Assembly: GCA_003956705.1 (NCBI GenBank)
Contig: QZCP01000645.1
Span: 150,638 to 214,637, forward strand
Origin: Brevipalpus yothersi
Lineage: Eukaryota > Arthropoda > Arachnida > Trombidiformes > Tenuipalpidae
Direction of reading: 5' to 3'
Length of the DNA stretch: 64,000 nucleotides
The notes beneath the pieces were generated by a model, which was given only the letters and a program-made list of their open reading frames with translations, had not been told where the DNA came from and did no database searches. Shown one piece after another: positions 51,201 to 63,782 of the stretch; the first letter of the stretch is position 1, and every line of letters begins with the position of its first letter. The translations under genes were made by a program, and so were the position numbers.

Positions 51201-54200
51201 GAACTTGAGCGGGTACCAAAAGGTATAAAAGATGTCTCCGTAGGCACAGGTGTATATATGAGGTAATGATTTTTGAATGATGGCTTGAATATTATGAAAA
51301 TGGCCTCCTGAAGATCTTGGAAGCAACTAGACGGTGAAAGCTTGAGAAATGAATCGAGTAAAAATTTACTGAGGTTCAGATGCTTAGATATTCTTAATGT
51401 ATCCAATTTTGCTTCTAGTTCAGGGATTTGGGACAAACGGAATGAGGCAAAATCAGGCCCCATGGCATAGAGATAAAGGCAATGCTTGATAGACAATTCC
51501 CTTTTGAACAGGACCATGTTACCAGTTCGTAAAATAATGTGAGGAGAGGAAGAAGAAGAGTATGGCGAAAGGATGGCAGAAGTTGAAGGAGCTGAATGGA
51601 ATGGAGGACCACCAGATGAAGATCCGAGAAGTATACATGTCTTTGTGCTTATTGTTGGACAGCCATGATTGACAGCCACAGTTTCCATTCGACTACCATC
51701 AACAATGTAATGCACTAATAAGGCAGCCTCATTGAACTGATGAGATTTTAGCTCCTCAAAGTTAAAGCAAATGTGATGCCAAGAACCGGAAAAGCTCAAG
51801 TGACATGGACTACAAACTTGTGCAATGATTCTCGGACGACCAGGAGATGATATTCGAAGTGTTCGAATGATGATCATGCGTTGTTCTGGATCTAACCAGA
51901 CTTCGATCAAGGTACGATCTAATGCTATTGAGAGGATGTGGAGATAACCAGTGGAAGATTTCGGTTTAGGATAGGAAAAAGGTTTACGATATGGACCAAA
52001 TCCAGTGTGCACTTTCAAACGTTCAACTGATAACCACAAACTTAGGGAAAATTTTCGATTCTTGAATAGGGATGAATTTTTTCCATGAGGAAGAGGTAAA
52101 CAGAGAGCAGCCTCTGACCATCCGGTGGATAGAGTATCAGATCGTGCTTCACGACGATTCTCATGAACCCATAACAATGATTCTGGAGTTGATTCAGATG
52201 TGTTGCGATTTGGGCTTGATGGTGTAGTGGGAAGAAGACTGAGTCGAGAGTTTTGATAGAGTGAAGATGAAGCGTGTGGAAGTGAGATCGGATTGGAGAT
52301 AGTAGTAGTAGATGGGTGGGCTGAAAAGGTGAGGTAATGAGTGGGATTCCCTTTCTGATTATTAACCATTTTTGTCAAGGAATTGATAAGAAGATCTATT
52401 GGGGAAGATTTATTTTTGAACAAGCTAAAAAGAAGTTTCAATTCTCTGCCTTGAATATTATTGGAGGTAAGTTCAAGAAAAAAGTCGAGTATCACAGTCT
52501 GTATTGGACGCAGTTCTTCTTGATCTCTCATCAATATTGACTTGAAACCATCAAGAATTGTGAAGGGAAGATCATTTTTCTGCATAATCTCTCTATTCTT
52601 TGGACTGTCACGACAATATTTGAGCAAAGTATTGAGAACCAATAATATGATTCGACGAGGTACATAATCACTATTCTCTTTGGTAATGGATAAAAGAAGA
52701 TCAACTGCCAGACGACATAATTGTGGATAGTGAATATGATTATATTTTTTGCATTGTTGTGGAGGAAACTTTTTCTCTGAAGTACGATTGACCATTGTAA
52801 CCTTTGTTCCTTCTCTCTCTCCATCACAACATTCATCGTCAGCTTCATAACAGCTCTCAGATGAAACCTAGGATGGAAAAAAGAAAAAGTATGACACATA
52901 AGCTGATAGGCTCTTTCTTTCTCTCTCTTGATGGAAGAGGAAGTGTTTTTCTCTCAAGATTTTCCTCAAAGTAATCGAAATGGAAAGAGTTAAATTACTA
53001 GGATGAGAACATGTTTCTTTTTTTCTGGGAAAAATATCGTTCAATAGCTTTATCACCACTACTTGGTGCAAGAATTGTCCCCGAAATCCTGAGTGTGTTT
53101 ACATTAATTTGCTTGAACGTTATCAACAACCACTTCAAATGAAGTGAGCTTCTTTGATCATGGGAATCAAACTACACCGGTAGCTACATATGAGGCATGA
53201 GAATCATTTTCCAGAGTACATGAAGACTAAAGATTAGATCGCTTCAAATATCAATACCCACATTAATTCTTCACCAGCGAAAGAACACATATGAATGGAT
53301 TTCAAGATATATGGATATACATATGTGTACAGCTTGCTTACTAGATAAGGGTTGAAATAAAGATGAAGAAGAAAAATCATAACAAAATGAGGAGGAAAAA
53401 GAGAAGAGTTTTCTTGAGAGGGAAAATTCCTAGTTTACAAGATGTTCTTAGCCCTTTCCCACGAATATCCTCTCTCAACTATTCTAAATGATCTCAATTA
53501 GAGATCTCATCTCAAATCATCTCAGCACCAATCGGATGTTGATCGTTGCTCATCGTATTCAGTTTCACTTATCACTGCTTTGCAGATTCAGTATTTTTCA
53601 ATTCGACTGAATCAGATCTATCAACTACTCACATGGGATTTTTCCCACTAATTGGATACCTCGTGAATTCGATCGAGAGAATAAAAATCGCACGCGATAT
53701 GATTCCTTCCGCTGATAGAAATGAAATTGTAATCAAAGTTTGAATCATATGGAATACAGTACAGAGGGGAAAGAGTGCGGTACTGTTAAGTAAATAATTT
53801 GATCATCATCATCACGAGAAGACAATAGAGAGAGAAAGAGCGAAAGAAAATGAGGACACTTGACTTGATTTGTATTCTTTGTCACAGGTAGATAGATGAG
53901 AAAATGTTCTACTTACCACAAGACTTTCACTTTCACTCTCATCAATATCACTGGTTGAGGACAAATCGACAGTATTAGATGTGATGACACCGCTCACATT
54001 GCACTTATGAGTTTTGTCATCAATCTTATTGTTGATAAAGTCCATGTTCAAGAAAAATTTCTCAAAATCTTGCTCTGTTAAGCTCAATGAACTATTGAGT
54101 AGCATCTTAAAAACTGAGATCAAGGTTTCCTCATCACCTGAACAATTATGTCCAATAGCAGATGATTCCTTACTTTTAGCACACAATTGCAATATTTGTT

Positions 54201-54420
54201 CACGCAATTTGTTGAATAAATCTTTTTCATTTATTGTCACCTCACCCATATCATCATTTACGAGGGGAGTATTCCGTAATCGTTTCAATATAATTTCTCT
54301 GAAATCATCATATTCACGAGCCTCACTATCATCATCCAATGTATTGCTAATTATATTCCCACCATTGTTATTGTTCTTCTTGTGGCTGTTGGTATTGCTG
54401 TTGGTGTTGTTGTGATTCAT
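45282..54420 (-). CDS. LYST: Lysosomal-trafficking regulator (BEACH protein)
   Basis: Six exons: 54420-53917, 52867-49159, 48971-48720, 48652-46119, 46043-45948 and 45881-45282, giving 2564 residues. LYST/mauve controls the size and fusion of lysosomes and lysosome-related organelles. After an Asn/Ser-rich start, exon 2 holds the long helical region and a concanavalin-A-like lectin part (about residues 430-600, for example CHLSFSGSWHHICFNF). Later come ELDPTEGPMRVRRRL and a PH-BEACH domain (about 1800-1900), the BEACH domain (about 1913-2195: MAGRSFNDLMQYPVFPFI, PYHYGSHYSNSGTVLHFL, RQALESDYVSQTIHEWIDL) and WD40 repeats to the end (GGQDGACIMWDLNKLYYV). The BEACH region matches LYST better than neurobeachin or WDFY3. 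It is shorter than vertebrate LYST (about 3800) and Drosophila mauve (about 3500). All phases agree. Additional 5' exons are not excluded. Confidence 0.94.
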
Positions 54421-55377
54421 TTTCACTTTTGGGTCAACAAAAACAGATGAGAAGAGAAGAAGGAAAAAAGATAGAAAAAAATTTCAATCACCAAAAGTGT
54501 AAACACACTAATTTTTGCCCTCTCACAATCAGCCGTAAATCATTATCACCACCATCCATTAACCATCCTCCCTAGTTGCAAATATGAGGTATGTATAAAC
54601 ACACACACACACACAATTATTGCTACTATACACACAAATCACAATATAATGTATTTAAACACAATAATTGATCTCATCCATCTTTCAGGTAGATTACATG
54701 TATTTTGCCTTCTCTTTTACTTTGCTCTTTGACAAAACTGAACTCAATCGATAAGAAAAAATCAGAATCAAAACACGCTTCAAAGAGACGACGCAAAATG
54801 CTGCAATATTTTTGGCGGGAATCAAAAAGTTGATTAACTAATTACAGCTGTGATTGGCATGATTTTGATTGGATTTGTCGGTTTTTTTCACTCGCGTTCA
54901 ATTTGATTTGGTGAGACTGGTTCGAGTAGAAAAATATTTTGCAGAAAAATTAGTTCATAAAAAAAGTGGGGCTAAACTTGCATTGGGAATAGAATGTTAA
55001 TTCATTAATTTGGATAACAAATCCTCTTCCTTAATTAATTATCTCTCCCTTAATTTTATCACTTGTTAGAGGTGATTTTTTCCCACTCTATTCTGGTGCA
55101 AAAAATTTGATCATATGATCGTTCATTCATGATCTAGGCTAGATTAATGGGGATAGCGAGAGTTTTTTCAGTTTGTCAATAAAAATTTTTATTATTATTG
55201 TCATGATCGTTGAAGATTCAAAATTCATAATACAATTGATTATCCTTTAGATATCTAAAATGATAAAATTATGCACAAAATTAACAGTCACAATGATTTT
55301 AGATGAAGTTTAGAGTTGCTTTGTAGAAGAGAAAAATTTATCCAAAAAGATGGTTCACATAAAATTAATGGATCAAC
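54421..55377. other. Intergenic region, LYST promoter
   Basis: A (CA)n run lies at about 54599-54616. The rest is AT-rich, with no gene seen. It should contain the LYST promoter and the GGT 3' UTR. Confidence 0.5.
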
Positions 55378-58300
55378 TCATAATCCATCAATAGAACCAC
55401 CTTTTCGATAGTCAAAAGTTGTCGTCAAAAGACCTGTCTCTTTTTCACGAAAAATTCCATTGACAACTGCTGCTCTCACCACCTCAGGTGTTATATTGTG
55501 CCCTTTAGCCTCGAGGCCATTCAAAATTATTTGGGGAAAATTAGTTTCATACTGAATTACGTTCGGATAGAGTTGGTGATGAATTCTAGGAGTATCGATG
55601 GAATCTTTGATCGAATGTTTCTTGAAAAGATTCTCACTTATTACCAAAGCCATTGCTGTTGGAATTCGAGTGCCACCAGCAGCACCTATAGTCGATACTA
55701 ATTCACCTGTTTCTGTATCCGTTATGATCATAGGGGACATAGATGAGAGAGGCCTTTTACCAGGTTCCACATGGTTACTATTGGTTGGAGGCACTCCAAA
55801 TGCATTTGTGATGAATGGTGCAGAAAAATCATCCATTTCATCATTAAAAAGTATACCAGTTGATTCTGAGATCACCTCACTTCCCCAACTGTGAATGAAG
55901 GGGAAAAATTGGAATTAAAATCGAGATCAAATGAAACTGATTATTGATAGAAGTTCAAAGTCTTACTATAGATTAACTGTTGATGTAACAGATACCGCAT
56001 TGCCAAATTGATCAACGATGGAAAGATGGGATGTTCCATGATCCTCTTTGGTATAGCTATCTGAACTTTTTTCATAATAGGAGGTTGGAAAAGTTTTGGA
56101 GTCCATAATTTTGGATGCAATATACTCAGCATAATCATCAGAGGTGAGCTCCTTTATTAATTGGTTCACTTTCTTCGAATTTTCTGGAAAAGGATCTTCC
56201 AGATGAGCTCTCATAGCAAAAGCATGCTTGAATATCTCTACACATCGATGGTAGTAGAGAATATGTCTTTGAGTAGGATTTTTCAGATTCTTCAGAGCTT
56301 TATCGTCCAAACGAAGTAGAACATTCAATATAAATCCAAGAATCACTCCTCCTCCAGGTGGATCAGTAATATGAAGAGTCAATCCGTTTGGAAGTTTCAT
56401 TTGTCGAGCCTCGTAAACAAGTGGTTTGTAGTTCTTTAAATCGTTCAAAGTGATTATTCCTCCAGCATCATTTATCTCTTTAACTATTTTTCTGGCCAGC
56501 TCACCAGTGTAAAAATCATATGGTCCTTTCTCGGCAAGATATTCAAATGTTCTTGCGAGATCAGGTCTTTTGAAAATTTCTCCCTCACGATAAAATTCAC
56601 CAGTATCTGGATTTGTCAATATATCTCGTCTGGAGAGAGTAAGAAAAATTAATTAATTTCATCAATTCAAGTATCGTCATAAAATTTTGACAACTATAAA
56701 AAGTGATCAATTTCTGCCACGCAATACTCAAATTTCGGCAACATTGTGAAAACTCGTTGCTCATCTTCACTCAATCGTATCATAAATTAGTCTATTGCTT
56801 CGAAGTTATGTAAACTTCAGAATAAGTGTGTGACATGAGTTCCCTTGAATTTCTTTGATTGGTGGTATAAAAAACACTATAAAGATGAATAGCATCGGAT
56901 TGTCATCAAAAACTATCATTCAACTCTGCATATATCATCAATGATCAATTATAAAAGGATCGAGACCAAAAAACAACTTCTACATTTACAGATTTGTAAA
57001 TCGTTCACTCAGTGATCTGGAATCATTTCATCTTATGAATTCCATCATGAAGTTCTCCGTATTATGCAATTCCGAGAGAAGAATGAAAGATATTCTTAGA
57101 GGCTTGTCAATATTTATTTTGATCGTATTTCTACTCATCTTCTATCATCAAAGATTTCAACCTACGTCTGTAACATATTTACAAACGATTAATGTTTCAA
57201 TGAAAATTGCAGCTGAAGATACTGTCATCTTTGCTGATGATTCAACCTAATCAAATTACTCAATCAGGCTTATAAGAAGATTGATAAGAAAGTAAGTCGT
57301 TGTTATGACCACTAAATCTCACCACAATAAGAATCAAGTGATCAAGGACCTTTGACTAATTTTTCACATAATAGAATTCAACACTGAGATGATTGTGATC
57401 CTGTTAAATATTTATCTTTCTCACTAAGACATTTCCCAATAGATTCATTGTTATATAGCTATATTTCCCAATTTTCCCATCAATTCATCTGAATCACATA
57501 ACTTCAGGAGCTGTATCACCTCAGTAATCTGATAGATATTCTCACTTTACATAATCACACAATCTCGAAAACTTCTTACCCGAGTGTAGTTTTCTGTAGT
57601 CTCGTCTCGAAACGCTTGAGAGCTGATATAAAATGTTCATGTAATTTGAATCCATTTTGACTTATTTCAATGGCCCCATCGAATAGATCTTTCCATGGAA
57701 CTTTGCCGAACTTTTCGTGCGCTTCACGATATGCTGCCAATTCACCAGGAACTGCAATAGATTTGCCTCCTTTTTTTTCAAGGCAACAAAATTGAATAGA
57801 AAGAAATATTCGTTCATCAATTGTCATTGTTATCGTCTATTACCCAATCACACCATGAAACTAACCGAATTTTGACGCAAATTCATCTCCTTTGAACATA
57901 TCTCGATGTGCAGCCATTGGAGCTGTTTCCCGGCCATCAATAACAATTGTTTTCTTATTTTCTCTGCATGAAAAAGAAATTCAGTGTGAATCAAGTATGA
58001 TTTATGTATACGATACACCAGTTATGTAGGCTTATGGACTGTGTGCACTATGTTTTTTTTCTTAACATACCTATCATGAATAACGAATGTACATCCACCA
58101 CCAAGACCCATACTTTCGGGAACAACAACTCCCATACATAGTAGAGTTGCAATTGCTGCATCGACAGCAGAACCGTTTCGTTTCAATATACGACTGGTTG
58201 ATAGATCGTTGATAGAGAGGGAAAAAAATTGTGTTCATTATGGGTAACTTTTTGATCCACTGAATGCATGATAGATTTACACTTCTTCCTTACCGGCCGT

Positions 58301-58571
58301 AAATAGCACAACCAGGTGCATCAGAGACCACAGCAGCATGATTGAACGCAATTAATGGTGAATTAGTTTTGTTATATGGCAACACATCATTGTAAATGGG
58401 TTCAATTTCTTTTGAACTTGAATAGACTAGAAAAACTAACAGAACGATAGTCGCCAAACCCACTGTCCATATTGAGGCCATCAGTATGGAACGATAATGT
58501 TTCGAACGTTTATCGGTATTTTTTTCCGAATTTCCAATCACAAATTGACGATATCTGTCGAGATAAGTCAT
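55378..58571 (-). CDS. Gamma-glutamyltransferase (gamma-glutamyltranspeptidase)
   Basis: Six exons: 58571-58294, 58193-58071, 57963-57866, 57769-57580, 56629-55967 and 55888-55378, giving 620 residues. GGT is a type II membrane enzyme that removes the gamma-glutamyl group from extracellular glutathione and its conjugates. The N-terminal anchor is at about residues 30-50 (IWTVGLATIVLLVFLVY). Substrate-site and fold motifs are kept: HAAVVSDAP, MGLGGGCTFV, GKSIAVPGELAAY. The precursor must cleave itself before a threonine; that residue is Thr445 in NAVSVTSTVNLYWGS. The small subunit goes on with GILFNDEMDDFSAP, GKRPLSSMSP and GAAGGTRIPTA. Self-processing and activity are therefore expected. Intron 4 (56630-57579) is the longest and holds a small plus-strand frame. 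GGT1, GGT5 and GGT7 types are not separable here. Confidence 0.93.
57035..57250 (+). CDS. Possible small membrane protein nested in GGT intron 4
   Basis: An ATG-to-stop frame of 71 residues on the strand opposite GGT. It has one clear membrane stretch (about residues 22-41, LRGLSIFILIVFLLIFYHQR) with basic flanks and a polar tail. Nothing similar is known to me, and no promoter or splice signal decides it. An AT-rich intron can produce such frames by chance. Confidence 0.2.
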   Translation: MNSIMKFSVLCNSERRMKDILRGLSIFILIVFLLIFYHQRFQPTSVTYLQTINVSMKIAAEDTVIFADDST

Positions 58572-60238
58572 GATGAAACAGCTGATACAATGTGATGAAA
58601 ATTGTTGATAATCGAACTAATACAAACTAATTGAAAACTAATCACACTAGCTGTTCACAGAGAAAGAGATGAAAAGAATCGTAAACTAATAGACGAACAG
58701 AGAAAGAGAGAAAGAGAAAGAGAGGCTCTCCTTCTCTCTGTATCGCTCTTCTAATCAAAAAGGAAGAGGCAAAGAGTGAAGAGAGATGGTTAATATGTTG
58801 CTCCTATTATGCTCTCTCTCACACACATCATTTTATCCCCTTTTCCACCCCTCTCTCTATGTGAATTTGTGTTTGTGTGTTTGAAAGAGCGAGAAAGATT
58901 TAAAAAAGATCAGTTGGAAGTTCTAATTTGGTGAAACATCAAAAATTGGAACACTTGGATGAGCGAGACAGGAAGAGAGAGAGAGAAAGTTTATAAACAG
59001 TTTGGAACAGAAAAAAATCTGCTCATTATCAGGGAATCCAGTTGTGGAAGACATTTGAATTTCTCTGGTTGCAGAAATTATCGGAATTTCATACGATATT
59101 ATGGATTCTCATAATTTAATCTATCAATAAAGAATGTTTTCTCAGATTAACATATTGGGACTCTTCGAATACTGCATGGTTCATACTAAAAAAACGAAAT
59201 GATGTTTTCCCTATCATCGACAATGCCTCGATACGAGGAAACGATTAATCAAATGAGATTTTTTTGGCGATTTTTCATTGGAAATCGCTTTTATTTGTGT
59301 TTGTGAATACTTTTACTGACCTCAGAGTATGATTCAAATGCTCACATGTGTAAAAATTATCCCCAACCAGTGTAGAAAAGCTGCTCACAAATGGCAATAT
59401 CACAGTTCAAGGAACTGATAGAACATTCCAATTTAAACTTTGTTATTTAAATTGAATGGTTATCGTCATGATGTCAATTCAGCCCTGCGAAGAGCACAAA
59501 ATATTTTCAATACGATGACAAGTTGTTCTGAAAAATCAGAGCCAATCATTTTATCACACCTCACCAAATGGAAATGTATGAATGAACTGATCTATTGACA
59601 TCTCTTTCATCATTGCATTTATTTAGTGATAGAGATACACAAAGAACACACCTGACTACCTGGTTTATTGGATAATTTTCAAATCATTATCAAGGCAAGA
59701 GCCACCATAATCTGAGGTGTACTAGGAATAATACTACCAATACTTATCGGCTTTAGCAACTGAAGTGACTGATTATTTATCAACTATTTGGGTAATCAAT
59801 GAGGAAACTGTTGAAACAAATTATTTTTAGCTAAGGTTTCGCCCAATTTTTTCTCATTCTTTTTGCATATGACTATAATGATATGATGTTATACATGTAA
59901 TAATCTTCTATAAAATTGGGGAAAAATTTTAGTATCAAATTCTTATGCTTGTTTGTTATATCCACTAAATTGGTTTCTTTTTCCTGGAACTTATCGAATT
60001 TTGAACAATATTCTGCTGATGACTAGTTTTTCAAGTAACCAATAATTAATTACTCTTGCATGACTTGGACCCTATTATCGTATGCTTTCGTTGAAGATAC
60101 AAACTTTTTGCGTGATCTCAATTGTTGTTCAATAAAAGAAGCAATACAGAAGGAACACTAAATAAAACGCTATACAATGTTACTCTGAGTGTTAAAGCTG
60201 ACAAAAGAACGATATACAGTGTAAAATCTGTCATAAAA

Positions 60239-60300
60239 TCGTTGGAACACTGATAAAGTAATCTCGATGCACTTTGTTCTCATTATTTTTTCAGCGATAT
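60239..60300 (+). repeat. Diverged direct repeat, distal copy
   Basis: It resembles 61981-62040 on the same strand: cgttggaacactgat versus cgttagaacattgat, then atgcactttgttctcatta versus acgcactttgtccccatta. Similarity fades after about 60 bp, though scattered matches (gataatcaatc, gaaaactagc) continue for 100 bp or more. Confidence 0.6.
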
Positions 60301-61980
60301 CATTCATGATGATACTATTAGGAACATAATTCGATAATCAATCAGAAATGGTATGTGTACACCTGAAAACTAGCCTTGCCACTAATCTGGGGAGAAATAT
60401 CCAGAATATTTACCGAACTGTCTCTCGATTCGAGCTAAATTATCAAATTGATTAACAATTAACGGCTTCAAACTTTGGTGTTGCTAGAAACATTGTTAAA
60501 TTTTATTTACCAGTAAAATATAAGTAGCTTTTCCTAGAGATTGAAAAGTTTTAGTCAGCATCTGAATACATGAAGCAGAAGTTTTCTTTTTAAAACAGTC
60601 TTTGGAACTTTGAACACTTAGATTGAACAAAATTATACACAGGGAATGAGTTTAGATTGTTGTAAAATTTTTTGGCTTTGTTTCGGAATGAAATTCATTT
60701 ACACTATTTCTATTCAAAGGTAGTGTCGAGTTTTTCTCGACTTTGCGCACAGTTTGAAATTAATCAAACTAACTTATCATCTTTAATCACCCAAACTTTA
60801 ATTTCCTCACCTTGATGTTGGAGTGAGCGTTTTCTTTCATTCAATCGGAACTTTTCATAATGTAATATTGAGATAAGTTGTAATGGAAAGTTTTTCTCAG
60901 CATGCAAGCCAGAATGGTTAACTTGATTCCATGACTTGAGTGTTTCAATTCAGTTAATTAAGAAAATTATACCCAAGTACATAGTGTACCTATTGATGAA
61001 GTGTTATCACCAATTAAGCTGGAGCTTAGTCTCGAGCTCTTCCTGCAATACTTAGAAATCTTAAGCAATATAGTTGCTAAAAGTCGCTTAAAAGAGCCAT
61101 CTCTGCGATTCTCGATTGATCAATGGCCAATGCAAAATTGTTTTCATCTCGTATTGTTCAGTATGCAACTGATGACATCGAAGGGCGAGAAGGTAGGACT
61201 TTTCAAATTTTCTTAGAACTTTATCGTCCCGAGCGAAGCAAGATTCTCAGGTCAAGAATTTCTCTAGAATCAGTCTTCCTTTTGCAGAATCAATAATATT
61301 GAAAAATAATTGGTTCAGCAAGACTCACTATTGAATCATCCAAAGCGATTAACCAAAGAAAAATAAAGGATTATGTGTCACTGATCTTCTTAACTATCCT
61401 TTTGGCTCATCCACTTTGCTTTAAGTTTTTATTTCTCTGAACTTGTTAGAACATAGCGATGAAAGAATGAAGTTTCTATTTCACAGCCTCAAGAACTCAG
61501 AGAATCGAGTCGATTAAATGATAAATCACAATAGAGATCTTCGAAACAGTATAGAAACTCTTCGATGGTAACCAAAGTCGATGCATACTCTTCATTGTTT
61601 TCACCAAAAAATTGATCAAAACATTCTCTAATTATTTTGTTTTGGTTCAAAGACATGAATATATAACTGTAAACATACTTAAAAAAATAGAAAAACATTT
61701 GCTTACTAGAGATTCCTAAATGATTCGATTCTATACTGAACTAAGATCAAAATACCAGAATAACTGGAATTGTAACTGTTTTTTATCTCCATTTTGAGAA
61801 TTTTTTCCTCAACCATTTTATTTTGTGTCATTATTATTATGTTTAATCTTGGTTTTACTTGTCAAACAACTGGAATCACTTGCTTCCTCGGTACAAACAG
61901 AGAGCTTACAAACTTTTTTTTTGCAGACTCGGAATAAAATGATAGGGAAACTAAGTGGAACGAGATCTCTCTTTCAAAAA

Positions 61981-62040
61981 GGCGTTAGAACATTGATTAA
62001 ACAATCTTGACGCACTTTGTCCCCATTATTTTCTTTATCG
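61981..62040 (+). repeat. Diverged direct repeat, proximal copy upstream of UGT
   Basis: The second copy lies about 220-280 bp upstream of the UGT start codon, where a promoter would be. This suggests that the UGT 5' region was duplicated. Confidence 0.6.
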
Positions 62041-62090
62041 ATCATTTACCATTATCGAGAATGCCTCTTGATAATCAATGATTGACAATA

Positions 62091-62109
62091 TGAGTGTGTG
62101 TGTGTGTGT
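62091..62109. repeat. (GT)n microsatellite
   Basis: A short GT run (tgagtgtgtgtgtgtgtgtc) in the presumed UGT promoter, about 150 bp before the start codon. Confidence 0.85.
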
Positions 62110-62261
62110 CTGGAAACTAAGCTAAAATATCTGTTTGCTACTGACTCGAGAGTTGACATAAATAGTTTACCCAGAGTTGAGTGAAAACTTTACCACTAAA
62201 AATTAAAGTCTTTGTGAAATTGTCTGAAAACGAATAACGGTTCTTCAGAAAAATTATCAAA

Positions 62262-63782
62262 ATGAAGTTTCTCATCTTACCGATGGATGGGTAAGTTTAT
62301 TTTAGATTTCAACGTGCGAACATTGAAAAATCTAGAAGTTTGTATCATTTTCATCACCCAACTTGGCACATCATTGATTTCAGAGCTGGACACATCAACG
62401 CCTGTGTTGGTGTCGCAAATCTTCTCAAGCAACATCAACATGAATGTATATTCTCGGTGGTCAAAACTTGGTCAGCTATAGTTGAGAAACATGGCTTTCA
62501 AACCGAATCATACGGTGATCCTGACAATGATGGGGAGGATCCTCAAGCAAAGTGGGGTAAATTCATGAGAGAAGTGGCCTACTCATATAAACTACAACCA
62601 ATTGAACAAATTTCCACTCTTGAGCTACCAGCGTTTGAAGATTTTCTGAAAACTACACAAAAATTTGATCCTTATTTCAAGCAGCTTATCGAGAGAATTA
62701 AACCGGATGCAATTCTGGTCGATTACTATGTTGCTGTGCCTTCTGTCATCAATAGGTAAGAGCAAACAAGTCACCCCTAACAATCATTTGCAATTAATAT
62801 TATCTATGATACACAAATTCATGCTACTTCATGTATTTGAAATTCAAATTTTATTTATCATCTTCTTATCATCAATAGTGGTATACCTTGGTTCTATCTT
62901 TGGTCTTGTAATCCACTTTTAGCCTATGAACAGTATGGTGGACCGCCTGCATTTTCTGGATTTTCCAAAGATGATGATCCGAAAGCAATTGATGAATTTA
63001 TTGCTACTCAGAAGAAACTTTTTGAACCACTCAAAGCAAAGGCCAATGATTGGCTACGGAGTGAAGGTGTTGAGCCACATCCGACATACATGCACATTCC
63101 ATCACCGTATTTGAATATTTATGCTTTTCCGAGGTCAATTGATTACGTTGAATATTGTCCGAATCCAGAGGGTTGGATCCAATTGAATCATTTTGTTCGT
63201 CCATCGGAAGATTCACCACTTGGAATTGATGAGAAATGGCTTGAAAGTGATGGAAAGAGTAAATTGGTTTACTTTAGTCTGGGCTCAATGGGAAGTGCTG
63301 ATGTTGAATTGATGAAACGTTTGATTGGTTTCATGTCTAAATCATCGCACAGATTTATCGTATCGAAAGGTCCTTTTCATGATGAAATTGAGTTGCCAGC
63401 AAATATGATTGGGGCGAAGTTTCTCAATCAAATCAAAATTTTACCTAAAGTTGATCTTGTCATCACTCACGGTGGAAACAATACGTTTCTCGAAACACTC
63501 TACTTTGGTAAACCATTGATTGTTATGCCTCTTTTCGGTGATCAACATGACAATGGACGAAGAGTCGCTGACACCAAGATTGGAAAATGTTTCTATCCTT
63601 ACAAAGTGACTGAAGAGGAGCTGGTGAAAGGAATTGATGATATTTTGAGTGATACTGAATTGAAGAATCGAATGACTGGCATTGGTGAGGAGATGAGAAA
63701 TTCAAACGATGCAGACAGACTGAATGAACAGATTCTCAAAATTTTTGCTAAACATAATGAGTCAAAGACTGCTGCTGAATGA
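62262..63782 (+). CDS. UDP-glycosyltransferase, bacterial-like cytosolic type (GT1)
   Basis: Three exons: 62262-62290, 62384-62755 and 62879-63782, giving 434 residues. GT1 enzymes move a sugar from a UDP-sugar to small lipophilic molecules, a detoxification step in mites. The N-terminal acceptor half starts MKFLILPMDGAGHINA, where His13 is the catalytic base. The C-terminal donor half has the sugar-nucleotide signature: LPKVDLVITHGGNNTFLETL (His331, Glu339), then GKPLIVMPLFGDQHDN (Asp355, Gln356 region). Unlike animal UGTs of the endoplasmic reticulum, it has no signal peptide, no C-terminal membrane helix and no dilysine tail, so it should be cytosolic. Spider mites are known to carry a large UGT family of this form thought to come from bacteria. 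The two introns (93 and 123 nt) show it is fully adapted to the host. The tiny first exon was set by the phase GG|A, which gives the conserved glycine. No breaks were seen. Confidence 0.92.

Larger units (their letters stand above)
58572..62261. other. 3.7 kb intergenic region with duplicated DNA upstream of the UGT
   Basis: It lies between the divergent GGT and UGT genes and should hold both promoters. A GA-rich and CT-rich stretch sits at 58659-58870. Two diverged copies of one sequence lie at about 60239-60300 and 61981-62040 (separate entries). Open frames at 61001-61216, 61489-61698 and 61825-62010 have no recognisable product. No tRNA was seen. Confidence 0.5.

Noticed and set aside
52741..52867. 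Apparent +1 frameshift at the start of LYST exon 2
   Set aside because: Careful recounting of the GA run at 52811-52820 showed the frame is continuous from the acceptor (YEADDECCDGEREGTK) into the long exon. The shift was my miscount.
54880..54930. ggttcgagt word resembling a tRNA B box
   Set aside because: No A box at the right distance and no cloverleaf stems could be drawn.
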